In this document: one piece after another, positions 1 to 5,858 of the stretch
Position numbering within the stretch: position 1 is the stretch's first letter
How the letters are laid out: the number at the start of each line of letters is the position of its first letter
NCBI GenBank assembly: GCA_910577085.1
Contig: CAJTLE010000100.1
Span: 1 to 10,560, forward strand
Reading direction: 5' to 3'
Source of the DNA: an uncultured Allobaculum sp.
GTDB taxonomy: Bacteria > Bacillota_I > Bacilli_A > Erysipelotrichales > Erysipelotrichaceae
Length of the DNA: 10,560 nucleotides
The notes under the pieces: model-generated
Database searches by the model: none
Told to the model about the DNA's origin: nothing
Seen by the model: the letters and a program-made list of their open reading frames with translations, nothing else
Program-made: the position numbers and the translations under genes

Positions 1-230
1 GTGCTCTTAATGGATTGGCTAAAAAACACGAGTAGAAGAATCTGGCCGAAGCGCAAAAAAAGAGATGTCACTCAAGACATCTCTTAGGGTCTGAATTCAG
101 GGATCCAACAAAGTTTGCGTAAGAACCTTTTTACGTGCTCGCTCAAGCAGCAGTTTTTTTTGCTTATCTAAAACATTTATCTGACCGTGTGAACAGTAAC
201 TGAAAGATTGAAAAGAAAGGTGGGAGCGTT
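1..230. other. Upstream noncoding/edge region before the acyltransferase operon
   Basis: No complete gene is seen here. Two plus-strand frames enter open from the left edge: one stops at TAG 33-35 with a tail ending ...LAKKHE, the other runs to TAG 85-87 with a basic tail ending ...KKRDVTQDIS. Either could be the C-terminus of an upstream gene; the sequence cannot decide. The rest holds a perfect 10-bp hairpin (60-85), a T-run at 154-161 and a weak dyad at 118-135 (CGTAA/TTACG). I found no convincing -35/-10 pair for the downstream operon. A 67-codon minus-strand reading frame (97-300) overlaps the operon start and has no recognisable features. Confidence 0.4.
60..85 (-). terminator. Hairpin with minus-strand U-tract (putative intrinsic terminator)
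   Basis: AAGAGATGTC (60-69) pairs perfectly with GACATCTCTT (76-85) around a 6-nt loop. The A-run at 55-61 becomes a U-tract after the stem when read on the minus strand, while the plus-strand side continues AGGGTCTG with no T-run. It is therefore a better terminator for leftward than for rightward transcription, which is odd because the nearest genes run rightward. It could also act as a weak bidirectional terminator for the gene to the left. Confidence 0.5.
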
Positions 231-233
231 TTG
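216..233 (+). promoter_or_regulatory. Ribosome binding site that fixes a TTG start
   Basis: AAAGGTGG at 216-223 lies 7 nt before TTG at 231. The next in-frame ATG (246) is 22 nt away, too far for this site. The encoded start MVFSSMVF also matches the usual MVFSS-type beginning of MBOAT proteins, so TTG is preferred. Confidence 0.65.
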
Positions 234-1604
234 GTTTTTTCGTCCATGGTGTTTCTGTGTGTGTTCTTGCCGGCAGTTTTCCTGCTGACGCGCCTGACAA
301 GATCCATCAAGATTCAGAATGCCATTTTAATTGTCATGTCGCTGCTTTTCTATGCCTATGGGGAGCCCAGATACGTCTTGCTGATGCTTGTCAGCGTGTT
401 TTGCAACTGGGGCTTTGGCCTGCTGATGAAAAACGAGCCGAAAAAGTGGGTTATGGTTCTAGCTGTCCTGCTCAACATCGGCTTGCTTTTTGTCTTCAAG
501 TATCTTGATCTGGCCGTAGCCGGATTGAATGCTGCAGGACTGGTCGCCTTGAAGCAGCCGCATATTCCATTGCCGGTCGGGATTTCGTTTTTTACCTTCC
601 AGGCCCTCAGCTATGTGATTGATGTCTATCGCCGCCATGTCCCCTCTCAGACTAGCTTCTGGCGGGTTCTGCTGTATATTTCGCTGTTTCCGCAGCTGAT
701 TGCCGGCCCGATCGTCAAATATCACGATGTGGAAAGAGAAATTGAGCAGCGGACCATCAAATCAAGAACAACGGCTTTAGGCTTTCGCCGGTTCAGTGTC
801 GGTCTGGCCAAAAAGGTTTTGATTTCCAACACAATGGCTTCGACCGTCGATGTCCTCTTTGCGGCGGATCCGAGCCTGATCAATATGGGTTCGGCCTGGC
901 TGGCGGCGATCTGTTATCTGTTCCAGATCTATTTTGATTTTTCCGGCTACTCGGATATGGCCATCGGATTAGGGGAGATTTTTGGATTCCATTTCCATGA
1001 AAACTTCAATTACCCCTATATCTCCACCTCCATTCAGGACTTCTGGAGACGCTGGCATATTTCGCTGTCGACATGGTTTCGGGAATATCTCTATATTCCA
1101 CTGGGCGGAAACCGCAAAGGCAAAGCCAGAACCTATCTGAACAAGATGATTGTCTTCCTGGCAACTGGTTTATGGCATGGAGCCAATCTGACTTTTGTGC
1201 TGTGGGGCGTCTGGCATGGCTTTTTCATTCTGGCTGAAGACTGGCTGCATCTGAAAAAGCTTCCCAAATGGGCGGGCTGGATTTTGACGATGTTAATTGT
1301 CACCGTCGGCTTTGTGATGTTCCGGGCGGATACCGTCGAACAGGGTCTGCTGATGATTTCCCGTATGTTTACGGGCGTGAATTTTACAAGACCTGCTTTA
1401 GCTTTGTTGTATTCATTGCTTTCGCCAATTCTGCTGACTGCTTTAGCAGCAGCTGCCATTGGTAGTACACCGATTTTTAAGCAGATCAACTGGAACAAAC
1501 GACTGCTTGGCCTTTCGCTGGCCGGCAGTTATGGATTGATTCTGATCTGCGGACTGGCATTGAGTGCGGGAACGTATAACCCGTTTATCTATTTCCGTTT
1601 CTAG
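231..1604 (+). CDS. MBOAT family O-acyltransferase (AlgI/PatB-like)
   Basis: This is a 457-residue polytopic membrane protein of the membrane-bound O-acyltransferase family. The diagnostic block is plain: DFSGYSDMAIGLGEIFGF near residues 236-253, FWRRWHISLSTWFREYLYIP near 271-290, LGGNRKG, then LWHGANLTFVLWGVWHG near 314-330. His316 is the expected catalytic histidine; His276 and His329 are the other conserved ones. The C-terminus FIYFRF is typical of the family. Known relatives move acetyl groups across the membrane for transfer to alginate, peptidoglycan or other exopolymers. The next gene, 14 nt downstream, encodes the AlgX/DHHW-type extracellular partner, so the pair should O-acetylate a surface polymer. 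The polymer itself cannot be read from the sequence. DltB is a less likely alternative, as no dltA/C/D-like genes are present. Length is within the usual range and no damage is seen. Confidence 0.92.
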   Translation: MVFSSMVFLCVFLPAVFLLTRLTRSIKIQNAILIVMSLLFYAYGEPRYVLLMLVSVFCNWGFGLLMKNEPKKWVMVLAVLLNIGLLFVFKYLDLAVAGLNAAGLVALKQPHIPLPVGISFFTFQALSYVIDVYRRHVPSQTSFWRVLLYISLFPQLIAGPIVKYHDVEREIEQRTIKSRTTALGFRRFSVGLAKKVLISNTMASTVDVLFAADPSLINMGSAWLAAICYLFQIYFDFSGYSDMAIGLGEIFGFHFHENFNYPYISTSIQDFWRRWHISLSTWFREYLYIPLGGNRKGKARTYLNKMIVFLATGLWHGANLTFVLWGVWHGFFILAEDWLHLKKLPKWAGWILTMLIVTVGFVMFRADTVEQGLLMISRMFTGVNFTRPALALLYSLLSPILLTALAAAAIGSTPIFKQINWNKRLLGLSLAGSYGLILICGLALSAGTYNPFIYFRF

Positions 1605-1618
1605 AAAGGAGGAACCAC

Positions 1619-3052
1619 ATGAAAAAAGTCTCTGATATCAAGGCAAAACGAAAGAAAAGAAGAAAGATCGTTTACCGGCTTTTTAACGGCCTGATCATTG
1701 CCACGCTGCTGGTTCCGACTTTAGGCCTGGCCGTTCACTCCGAAACTTCTTCGAGTGAAAAACGGGATCTGGCCAGTTTTCCCTCCCTGTTTATCGATGG
1801 GGGACTGAATGCAGATCTGTTGAGTGAAATGGGGGCGTGGTATGACGACCACTTTGCGTTTCGTTCCTGGCTGATTTCTGCCTATGCCGGTCTGGAACAG
1901 TCGATTTTTAAAGAATCGAGTATCCGCAATGTCATTACCGGCAATGATGACTGGCTGTTTTATCGCGAAACGCTCGATCAGTATCTGGGCGAGAATGCGT
2001 TGAGCGACCGCCAGATTCAGAACATTGTCCACAACCTCGGACTCTATCAGTACGCTCTGAATTCCAAGGGCATTGCGATGCGGGTAACCATCGTGCCAAA
2101 CAAAAACACGGTCTACCCCGAACAGATGAAATCCCGTTACTTACAGACGGAAACAAAGGATCTGGATCGTGTGGGAGCAGCCCTCAGTCAGGCTGGAATC
2201 CCTTATACCGATCTGAAAACACCGCTGGTTCAGGATGAACGGACACTTTACTATCAGCGCGACTCACACTGGACCAATGAAGGGGCTTTACTGGCGTATA
2301 ACGCGCTGATGGACCAGATGGGCATCGCCCATAACAACTATGATCAGGCGCCAACGCAGGTCATTGAGCATATTTCTGACCTGGATGAAATGCTCAATCC
2401 TAAAAACTTAACCCCTGAAACCGATCAGGATTACAGTGCCAATTTCACGTACACTGTCCAGAATGAGATTCAGGACTACATGGACAGCTGGATTGAAACG
2501 CGCAATGAAAACAAACCGGGAACCTTGTTTATGTTCCGGGATTCCTTCGGTGAAGCGCTCGCTCCGTATTTAGCCGACAACTTTGGCCAGGCGTATTTCT
2601 CCCGACTTGAACCGTATAACCTGATTCAGATGGATACCCTCCATCCGGATGTGGTTGTGTTTGAACGGGCCGAAAGACGAATGGGCGGCTTTCAGGAGCA
2701 GGCCGCCATCATGAATATGCCGGTTGTAGCCAACTTTGAAGCCCCGGTGGAGCTGCAAAACGACTCTTCTTTGAACGTCGAAGCCCAGAATGGGTGGTAT
2801 CTCATTTCAGGCAAGATAAAAGACCTTCATACCGACGATCAGATTTACCTGCAGGTAGATTTACCGGATCAGAGTCGGTTCACCTATCCGGTTTTCTATG
2901 TCAATGATGGCTATCAGGTCTATCTGCCGCAAAACCGTCTGCCGGAATCATCGACCCTTTCGATCATCCGTGTGCAGGATGGGGCTCCGGCGATTGTTGA
3001 TCAGCTTGTTCTCGATGGATCAGCCATTGAAAATTCCTCTTCTCAGAAATAG
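1619..3052 (+). CDS. AlgX/AlgJ-like (DHHW family) SGNH-type acetyltransferase partner
   Basis: This 477-residue protein has a basic N-terminus (residues 1-18), one membrane/signal-anchor segment (about 20-40) and a large extracellular domain. AlgX/AlgJ/DHHW marks appear in order: YDDHFAFR at 75-82, NDDWLFYRETLD at 109-120, a PNKNTVYPE stretch at 160-168, RDSHWTNEGA at 214-223 and FRDSFGEAL at 306-314. By analogy with AlgX the triad is Asp215, His217 and Ser309. Residues from about 370 on form a beta-rich-looking tail that could bind carbohydrate (inference). A strong site, AAAGGAGG (1605-1612), sits 6 nt before ATG. The 14-nt gap to the MBOAT gene indicates co-transcription. The expected role is to take acetyl from the MBOAT protein and place it on an extracellular polymer. 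Confidence 0.85.
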   Translation: MKKVSDIKAKRKKRRKIVYRLFNGLIIATLLVPTLGLAVHSETSSSEKRDLASFPSLFIDGGLNADLLSEMGAWYDDHFAFRSWLISAYAGLEQSIFKESSIRNVITGNDDWLFYRETLDQYLGENALSDRQIQNIVHNLGLYQYALNSKGIAMRVTIVPNKNTVYPEQMKSRYLQTETKDLDRVGAALSQAGIPYTDLKTPLVQDERTLYYQRDSHWTNEGALLAYNALMDQMGIAHNNYDQAPTQVIEHISDLDEMLNPKNLTPETDQDYSANFTYTVQNEIQDYMDSWIETRNENKPGTLFMFRDSFGEALAPYLADNFGQAYFSRLEPYNLIQMDTLHPDVVVFERAERRMGGFQEQAAIMNMPVVANFEAPVELQNDSSLNVEAQNGWYLISGKIKDLHTDDQIYLQVDLPDQSRFTYPVFYVNDGYQVYLPQNRLPESSTLSIIRVQDGAPAIVDQLVLDGSAIENSSSQK

Positions 3053-3197
3053 GATCAGGGAAAGAACAAAAACAACCGTCCAAAGAAAAACAAATTCAGT
3101 GATCGAAGTTGTTAACTTGGAATGCATCAGAAATGAAAAAAAGCAAGCACATGGCTTGTAAAACTCAAGAAATATGAAACAAACGTCCGTCAGGGAA

Positions 3198-3226
3198 TTG
3201 AAACTGTCGGTTTCGTTTGAGAAAAT
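3198..3226 (+). promoter_or_regulatory. Candidate sigma-A promoter for the lipoprotein gene
   Basis: TTGAAA (3198-3203; 5/6 match to TTGACA) is followed after 17 nt by GAAAAT (3221-3226; 4/6 match to TATAAT). A start near 3233 would give a leader of about 95-100 nt. The 275-nt gap after the acetylation operon suggests separate transcription. A small GAAAC/GTTTC dyad (3200-3214) overlaps the -35 side. No strong plus-strand terminator is seen after the operon; a CAAGC/GCTTG hairpin at 3144-3158 is small and has its T-run on the minus strand. Confidence 0.35.
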
Positions 3227-3327
3227 AACAAAGTCCGCTTTTCCAGCAGCCTTGAAACAGGTTTTGCCGGTCTGACTCAATTCGCATCCAGTCAGGTCTT
3301 TCGAAAAGCGGAAGTCAGAAAGGACTT

Positions 3328-3759
3328 ATGAATATGAAAAAAACACTGCCTTTATTACTGAGCGGTTTCATGGTATTCGGTACCCTCGCTGGCTGCTCCA
3401 GCTCCAGTGACAAGAAGGACTCCTCGACAAGCAGCGAAAGCAAGCAGAGCGAAACGTCTTCGAAAGAATCCAAAGCATCCACTGCTTCTTCTACACAGTC
3501 TGAAGAACAGGCTGCCGCTCCAGCCGAACAGCCTCAGGAAGGTGCTGATCAGGCAGCTGTCATTGAACAGCCTGCTCAGGAGCCTGTCTATACAGAACCT
3601 GTTTATCAGGAACCGGTTTATGAAGAACCTGCTTACCAGGAACCAGTTTATGAAGAGCCTGTATACGAGGAACCTGTAACACCAGTGGTGCCAGATCAGT
3701 CCAGCGACAACTGTGTGGATCCAGGTCAGATTGTCATCAACCCGGATTTTGTTGAATAA
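3328..3759 (+). CDS. Small surface lipoprotein with EPVYx pentapeptide repeats
   Basis: The product is about 143 residues. It has a lipoprotein signal peptide with lipobox L-A-G-C and the lipidated Cys at residue 23, so it should be anchored on the outer face of the membrane. A Ser/Lys/Glu-rich linker (24-60) and an Ala/Glu/Gln/Pro stretch (61-83) follow. Seven tandem pentapeptides of the form [Q/T/E]-E-P-[V/A]-[Y/T] occupy 84-118, and the tail (119-143) contains a lone Cys129. The start may be the second ATG at 3334, which lies 9 nt after AGGA (3321-3324), rather than 3328, only 3 nt after it. No enzymatic domain is visible. A wall-spanning spacer or binding stalk is possible, but I do not recognise the family. 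A strong terminator follows. Confidence 0.8.
   Translation: MNMKKTLPLLLSGFMVFGTLAGCSSSSDKKDSSTSSESKQSETSSKESKASTASSTQSEEQAAAPAEQPQEGADQAAVIEQPAQEPVYTEPVYQEPVYEEPAYQEPVYEEPVYEEPVTPVVPDQSSDNCVDPGQIVINPDFVE
3577..3681 (+). repeat. Seven-copy 15-bp in-frame tandem repeat (EPVYx)
   Basis: Seven 15-bp units encode QEPVY, TEPVY, QEPVY, EEPAY, QEPVY, EEPVY and EEPVT. Units differ at synonymous positions (for example cctgtcta, ccggttta, ccagttta), so the array is not freshly expanded, but unit length is exact. Copy number may vary between strains by slippage. Confidence 0.9.
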
Positions 3760-3796
3760 AACCGTTTATTCTAAGCTTTTAAACAACATGGCCCTC

Positions 3797-3838
3797 AAAA
3801 AGCATTCGACAGTCAATGGAGGACGCGAATGCTTTTTT
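3797..3838 (+). terminator. Strong intrinsic terminator after the lipoprotein gene
   Basis: AAAAAGCATTCG (3797-3808) pairs perfectly with CGAATGCTTTTT (3826-3837) over 12 bp, with a 17-nt loop and a T-run ending at 3838. It starts about 37 nt after the lipoprotein stop. The A-run on the left arm could let it work from the minus strand as well. It isolates the lipoprotein from the array downstream. Confidence 0.85.
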
Positions 3839-3841
3839 GTT

Positions 3842-3892
3842 GAAATCAAGATTGAACCATAAGTGAAAATTTTTAAAATTCACGTTGATTTC
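3842..3892 (+). promoter_or_regulatory. Promoter inside nested dyads upstream of the first wall-binding protein gene
   Basis: TTGAAC (3852-3857; 4/6) and TAAAAT (3874-3879; 5/6), spaced 16 nt apart, form the best promoter in this gap. They lie inside two nested inverted repeats: GAAATCAA (3842-3849) with TTGATTTC (3885-3892), and GTGAA (3863-3867) with TTCAC (3879-3883), the inner one bracketing the -10. This placement would suit an operator, but no known operator is recognised. A start near 3886 would leave a leader of about 180 nt. Confidence 0.45.
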
Positions 3893-4065
3893 TTTTGAAG
3901 AAATGGACTCCTCCCTCCTCAAAAGGCACAAAGCGAAAAAAATAATCGAAAAAGAACCAAAGAACTAAAACGGATAAGGTTTTTCCGCAAAACCGTATTC
4001 CCGTATCCATCTCTTTATATGGATACACCTGCAGAAAGAAAAGGATAAAGAAAAGGATATTGAGC
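3886..4065 (+). promoter_or_regulatory. Long structured 5' leader of the first wall-binding protein gene
   Basis: After the inferred start the leader can form three local hairpins: ATTTCTT/AAGAAAT (3888-3904, 3-nt loop), GGTTTT/AAAACC (3978-3994) and GTATCCAT/ATGGATAC (4003-4026, 8 bp perfect). The last sits about 28 nt before the AAAAGGA ribosome site (4051-4057). None carries a T-run, so they are not terminators. They may stabilise the message or tune translation; no known riboswitch class is recognised. No gene is seen in this gap. Confidence 0.35.
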
Positions 4066-5736
4066 ATGAAAAACAAATGGAAACGTTCGGTTTTCATTCT
4101 GCCTTTGACCGGTGCCATTGCCTTAAGCCCAGCAACTTCCGTTCTGGCAGAAGAAGTTGAACTGGAAAAACAGGACCAGGCATGGACTCAGGCTGAAACA
4201 ACAGAAACCGAAGCAAAAGAAACCAAAACAACAGAAGTTGCAACAACAACCGAAACAGAAGCTGGCTTTGAAGTCGAAGAGCGCGTAGAAGCAAAAACAG
4301 AAGCCGAAATCGAAGAAGACATCCAGAACGAAACGTTTGATCTGGCTGCCATCGGTTCGCTGTATGAATTACAGCTGGCCAAAAAAGCAGTCGAAAATGA
4401 GATGGCCATTCAGGGATCTTCTCCTGAATTAGAAGCCCAGCTGGCGGCGATCAACGCCCGTCTGGCAAGTTATGCAACCCAGGCCATGTATCGTCTTTAC
4501 AACCCAAACAGCGGCGAACATTTTTACACGGCCAACACGAATGAGCGCGACGTGCTTATCAAAGCGGGCTGGAAAGATGAGGGGATTGGCTGGTATGCAC
4601 CAATCTCTCAAGGGATTCCAGTTTACCGCCTGTATAACCCAAATGGCGAACATCACTATACGACCAGCGGCGGCGAACGCGACAATCTGGTCAGTGTCGG
4701 CTGGAAATACGAAGGCGAAGGCTGGAAGTCCTTATCTGCAGAAGATGTCTTTGGTCAGCCGCTCTATCGTCAGTACAACCCGAACCAGAAACTGTGCAAT
4801 CACAACTACACCACAAGTCTTGGCGAACATGAAGCATTGATTGGCCTGGGCTGGAAAGATGAAGGCATTGGCTGGACAGGTGTCGATGTCATCTATCAGG
4901 AAAATGTAAATGGCAATCTGCGGATTTATAAGACCGATACGATGGAACAGATCTTTGGTCTTTACACCTATGGCGGTCAGTGCTTCTATCTCGATCCGGC
5001 CAATGATGGCATTGCTCTAACGAATGCCAAACGTCAGATCAATGGCAAGTATTATCTCTTCAATGAACAGGGCCAGATGATCCGCTCGACAGGCTGGGTG
5101 GATTTTGGCGGCCAGCGTTACTGGATCAATGACGATGGTTCTCTGGCAACCGGACTGGTGTTTGTCTCCAAAGAGCAGACGGGTGAAGCCTCCCACTACC
5201 TGGTTTTTGATGAGCAGGGAAGCCTGGTCCGAAATGGCCAGAGCGGCAGCTATCAGGCCGATGCCAACGGGTGGCTGACCAACCCCAATGGCGACCAGAT
5301 GATCAAGCAGTTCTGTCACGATACCTATGCGAAAACTGGCCGTGACCTGGAGCAGATCTTCCGGTATGTCGGCACCGAAGTCAGCTACCAGGCCAAAGAC
5401 CCGCAATGGTACGAACCGGCGCCTGGCCTGACGCATACCCAGTACTTTGCGTATGTCGGCTTTACCAGCGGTAAAGGAAACTGCTATACCTATGCATCGA
5501 TGATCTACCATCTGGCAAAAGAGGCCGGGTATGAGGCCCGGTTTGTCAAAGGCGCCGTCGCAACCGCAAGCGGTAATGCAGAACACGGCTGGGTGGAAAT
5601 CCAGCAGAATGGTCAGTGGTATATCTGCGATGGCAGCATGTATAGACATTATCCAATCAGCTATACATTCATGAGACCAATCGATCGCGCCCCCTTTGTT
5701 TACGTACGCCCAGTGGATGCTTATAACTTCCAGTAA
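4066..5736 (+). CDS. Secreted wall-binding protein: DUF5648 repeats plus transglutaminase-like domain (paralogue 1)
   Basis: Start ATG 4066 is preferred: AGGA (4054-4057) lies 8 nt upstream and the paralogue begins the same way (MKNKW). An in-frame TTG at 4060 is too close. The product is 556 residues. Order: signal peptide (about 1-28, cleavage after VLA); acidic Thr/Glu-rich linker (29-90); short helical segment (about 96-137); three DUF5648-type units (139-183, 184-220, 231-270) with YRLYNPNSGEHFYT and GWKDEGIGW motifs; about five glucan/choline-binding-like repeats (about 285-404); transglutaminase-like domain to the end. The triad is Cys473 (GNCYTYA), His507 (EHGWVEI) and Asp522 (YICDGSMY). 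There is no LPXTG, so the repeats should hold it to the wall. Such domains may crosslink, cut or bind peptides; the reaction is unknown. Terminator-like hairpins flank this gene and its paralogue. Confidence 0.88.
   Translation: MKNKWKRSVFILPLTGAIALSPATSVLAEEVELEKQDQAWTQAETTETEAKETKTTEVATTTETEAGFEVEERVEAKTEAEIEEDIQNETFDLAAIGSLYELQLAKKAVENEMAIQGSSPELEAQLAAINARLASYATQAMYRLYNPNSGEHFYTANTNERDVLIKAGWKDEGIGWYAPISQGIPVYRLYNPNGEHHYTTSGGERDNLVSVGWKYEGEGWKSLSAEDVFGQPLYRQYNPNQKLCNHNYTTSLGEHEALIGLGWKDEGIGWTGVDVIYQENVNGNLRIYKTDTMEQIFGLYTYGGQCFYLDPANDGIALTNAKRQINGKYYLFNEQGQMIRSTGWVDFGGQRYWINDDGSLATGLVFVSKEQTGEASHYLVFDEQGSLVRNGQSGSYQADANGWLTNPNGDQMIKQFCHDTYAKTGRDLEQIFRYVGTEVSYQAKDPQWYEPAPGLTHTQYFAYVGFTSGKGNCYTYASMIYHLAKEAGYEARFVKGAVATASGNAEHGWVEIQQNGQWYICDGSMYRHYPISYTFMRPIDRAPFVYVRPVDAYNFQ
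4513..4580 (+). repeat. 68-bp block identical to 6231-6298
   Basis: The stretch starting GGCGAACATTTTTACACGGC and ending GGCTGGAAAGATGA is identical base for base in both paralogues. It covers most of the first DUF5648 unit (GEHFYT to WKD). Flanking codons and most other shared regions carry regular synonymous differences. Confidence 0.9.
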
Positions 5737-5768
5737 CCCCAAAAAATGCATATCTACAGACTGAATGG

Positions 5769-5814
5769 CCGTCCTCATCCATACCAGAAGGACGGAGCAG
5801 CTTTCAGACTGCTT
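5769..5814 (+). promoter_or_regulatory. Paired hairpins in the gap between the two paralogues
   Basis: CCGTCCT (5769-5775) pairs with AGGACGG (5789-5795), directly followed by a smaller AGCAG/CTGCT hairpin (5797 to about 5813) and only TTT. This is too weak a T-run for a confident terminator. It may partly attenuate readthrough from the first to the second paralogue, or stabilise mRNA ends. The 122-nt gap has no clear promoter, so the two genes may be co-transcribed. Confidence 0.35.
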
Positions 5815-5858
5815 TAGATTGAACGAAAATCAAACGAGAAAAGAAGAAGAAAATCACG

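Noticed and set aside
97..300. 67-codon minus-strand frame ending just before the minus-strand terminator-like hairpin
   Set aside because: The position is suggestive, but it overlaps the start of the MBOAT gene, and the predicted peptide has no recognisable domain or signal.
3577..3681. Repeat array considered as a CRISPR or regulatory repeat
   Set aside because: Units are 15 bp with no spacers and stay in frame within the lipoprotein, so it is a protein repeat.
3873..4118. 81-codon minus-strand frame encoding a Phe-rich hydrophobic peptide
   Set aside because: It is the antisense of an A-rich leader and of the next gene's start; the hydrophobicity follows from base composition and no ribosome site was seen.
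5017..5778. 253-codon minus-strand open frame, with a similar 195-codon frame at 6450-7037
   Set aside because: Both lie fully antisense to the two paralogues, and their similarity to each other follows from the duplication. The plus-strand products have clear domains and signal peptides; the antisense ones have none.
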